Shown piece by piece: positions 15,388 to 16,416 of a DNA stretch of 16,416 nucleotides. Made by a program: the position numbers and the translations under genes. How positions within the stretch are numbered: the stretch's first letter is position 1; every line of letters starts with the position of its first letter. Below the pieces are notes generated by a model. The model was not told the DNA's origin. It saw nothing but the letters and a program-made list of their open reading frames with translations, and did no database searches. Origin of the DNA: Eggerthellaceae bacterium UBA5906. GTDB lineage: Bacteria; Actinomycetota; Coriobacteriia; Coriobacteriales; Eggerthellaceae. The stretch is from contig DJEE01000030.1 in assembly GCA_002431805.1 (NCBI GenBank), positions 1-16,416 of the forward strand. The letters are read 5' to 3'.

Positions 15388-16344
15388 CTAGCCGTTTGCG
15401 GGGGCGGCGAGCAGTTCGCGCACGTGGTCAGACGGCTCGATGGCGCTTCCGCATGCGGCGATTCCGCTTGCCAGTTGCGCAAGGAACGCTTTGCACAGGT
15501 TGCTTGCGGGGGTGTTTGCACGGGAAATGTAGCCCACCTGCATATACTCGGAGGTTTTCACGGGCAGCGACGTGAGCCCCGGCGTGCTGGGGTACACGCC
15601 GGTGGCGATGGTGTAGCCGCCGTGCGCCGCAAGCATGCGTGAAAGCGAACCGTTGTCGCTGAAGCGAGCGCGGCGCGTGCACGAGATGTTGCTCAGCGGT
15701 TCTTCGCTGTAGTATGACGAGCTGAACAAGCCTTGCTCGTGCTCATATCGCACCAGGTCAACAAGCTGTTCAGGGCTTACCTGACCGCACGCGGCAAGCG
15801 GGTCTGTGCTGCGCACGTACACGTGGGGGTGCGCGGTGAACAGCGGCTGGAACGCAAGCCCGGCCGAGTCGAACGCGCGTTTCATGACGCGGTCGTTATA
15901 GTCGCTGAGGTACAGGATGCCGATTTCGCTGCGCTGCGCACGTACCGAGTCGATTATCTGGTCGGTGCTGGTTTCGTTCAGGAAAAAGTTGCAGTTTTCG
16001 TTGGCATGCGCTTCGACGAAGCGCCCGAACGCCTCAACTACTAGGGAGTAATGCTGTGACGCCACGGTGAGGCGCAGCTCGTGTTCGCGCTTGCCGCTGT
16101 ACTTGCTAACCATGAAGTCAACCTGCTCGACTACCTGGCGCGCATAGCCAAGCAGCTCTGCGCCTTCCTCGGTAAGGTAGATGCCTTTGCTGTCGCGTTT
16201 GAAGATAGTGGTGGCGGTTTCCTTTTCCAGATCTTTGATGGCTTCGGAAAGCGTGGACTGCGACACGAACAGTCGTTTTGCCGCCGCCCGAAGCGATGTG
16301 CACTCGGCTGTGACCAGCAGATATCGTAACTGCTGAATCTGCAT
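15388..16344 (-). CDS. LysR-family transcriptional regulator of the locus
   Basis: This is a DNA-binding regulator of 318 aa. The N-terminal winged helix-turn-helix is clear: MQIQQLRYLLVTAECTSLRA, AAKRLFVSQSTLSEAIKDLE and TIFKRDSKGIYLTEEG (about 1-62). The LysR substrate-binding domain begins near ELRLTVASQHYSLVVEAFGR and includes DQIIDSVRAQRSEIGILYL. The ATG at 16344 is preferred over a GTG/TTG reading from further upstream, because family homology begins there and GGGGGG lies about 5 nt before it. It is convergent with the importer operon, and its promoter region carries an inverted repeat using the same CCTATA/TATAGG sequence found in both divergent promoters upstream of nifH and the D-like gene. 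The likely effector is the imported substrate or its product. Confidence 0.92.
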   Translation of the reverse strand: MQIQQLRYLLVTAECTSLRAAAKRLFVSQSTLSEAIKDLEKETATTIFKRDSKGIYLTEEGAELLGYARQVVEQVDFMVSKYSGKREHELRLTVASQHYSLVVEAFGRFVEAHANENCNFFLNETSTDQIIDSVRAQRSEIGILYLSDYNDRVMKRAFDSAGLAFQPLFTAHPHVYVRSTDPLAACGQVSPEQLVDLVRYEHEQGLFSSSYYSEEPLSNISCTRRARFSDNGSLSRMLAAHGGYTIATGVYPSTPGLTSLPVKTSEYMQVGYISRANTPASNLCKAFLAQLASGIAACGSAIEPSDHVRELLAAPANG

Positions 16345-16358
16345 GAGAACCCCCCCGG

Positions 16359-16400
16359 TTACAATGCCTATAAAACAGATATGCAATATAGGAATAGTAC
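16359..16400 (-). promoter_or_regulatory. lysR promoter region with CCTATA-N14-TATAGG operator
   Basis: TTACAATGCCTATA (16359-16372) and TATAGGAATAGTAC (16387-16400) form an inverted repeat with 11 of 14 matches, centred 35 nt before the lysR start. On minus, TTGCAT-17-TGTAAC is a possible -35/-10 pair overlapping it, as expected for autoregulation. The repeat sits at the window edge, so an upstream divergent gene may also be controlled. Confidence 0.5.
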
Positions 16401-16416
16401 CAAAACGCAAGGTCTG

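Overview
The window comes from a GC-rich bacterium, most likely an anaerobic actinobacterium of the Coriobacteriia (Eggerthellales-like). The clues are a long RpoC C-terminus, a twin-arginine lipoprotein signal, a LysR style common in that group, and strong AGGAGG ribosome sites. The genus is inferred and cannot be fixed by eye.

Bases 1-5816 are housekeeping. They hold the 3' part of rpoC with a perfect-palindrome terminator, a hisE with an internal insertion, a nested palindromic repeat, glmM, a bidirectional terminator, and a convergent secreted or membrane-anchored GH73 glucosaminidase. Bases 5817-6250 carry no intact gene. They hold a 22-nt palindromic operator, a possible fragment of a MarR-type regulator, and an element with 28-nt inverted arms that looks like a MITE or a large hairpin.

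Bases 6251-16416 form one accessory locus built around a nitrogenase-like enzyme. Two component-1 subunits (D-like, K-like) are transcribed leftward. A bona fide-looking NifH reductase, a NifB (radical SAM plus NifX domain), a four-gene polar-amino-acid-type ABC importer (lipoprotein, two permeases, ATPase) and a free-standing NifX-family protein run rightward as an apparent seven-gene operon. A strong terminator follows, then a convergent LysR regulator. No nifE, nifN or nifV is present in the window. The D-like subunit keeps the P-cluster cysteines and the Cys275-type cofactor ligand, but residues aligned with catalytic Gln191, His195 and ligand His442 are changed.

The likely reading is a non-nitrogen-fixing reductase that uses a NifB-derived Fe-S-C cluster, related in logic to methylthio-alkane reductase (MarBHDK). 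The importer would supply its small organic substrate. Both divergent promoters carry the palindrome CCTATAGG in the same position, and the lysR promoter carries the split halves CCTATA/TATAGG, so one regulator probably controls the whole locus.
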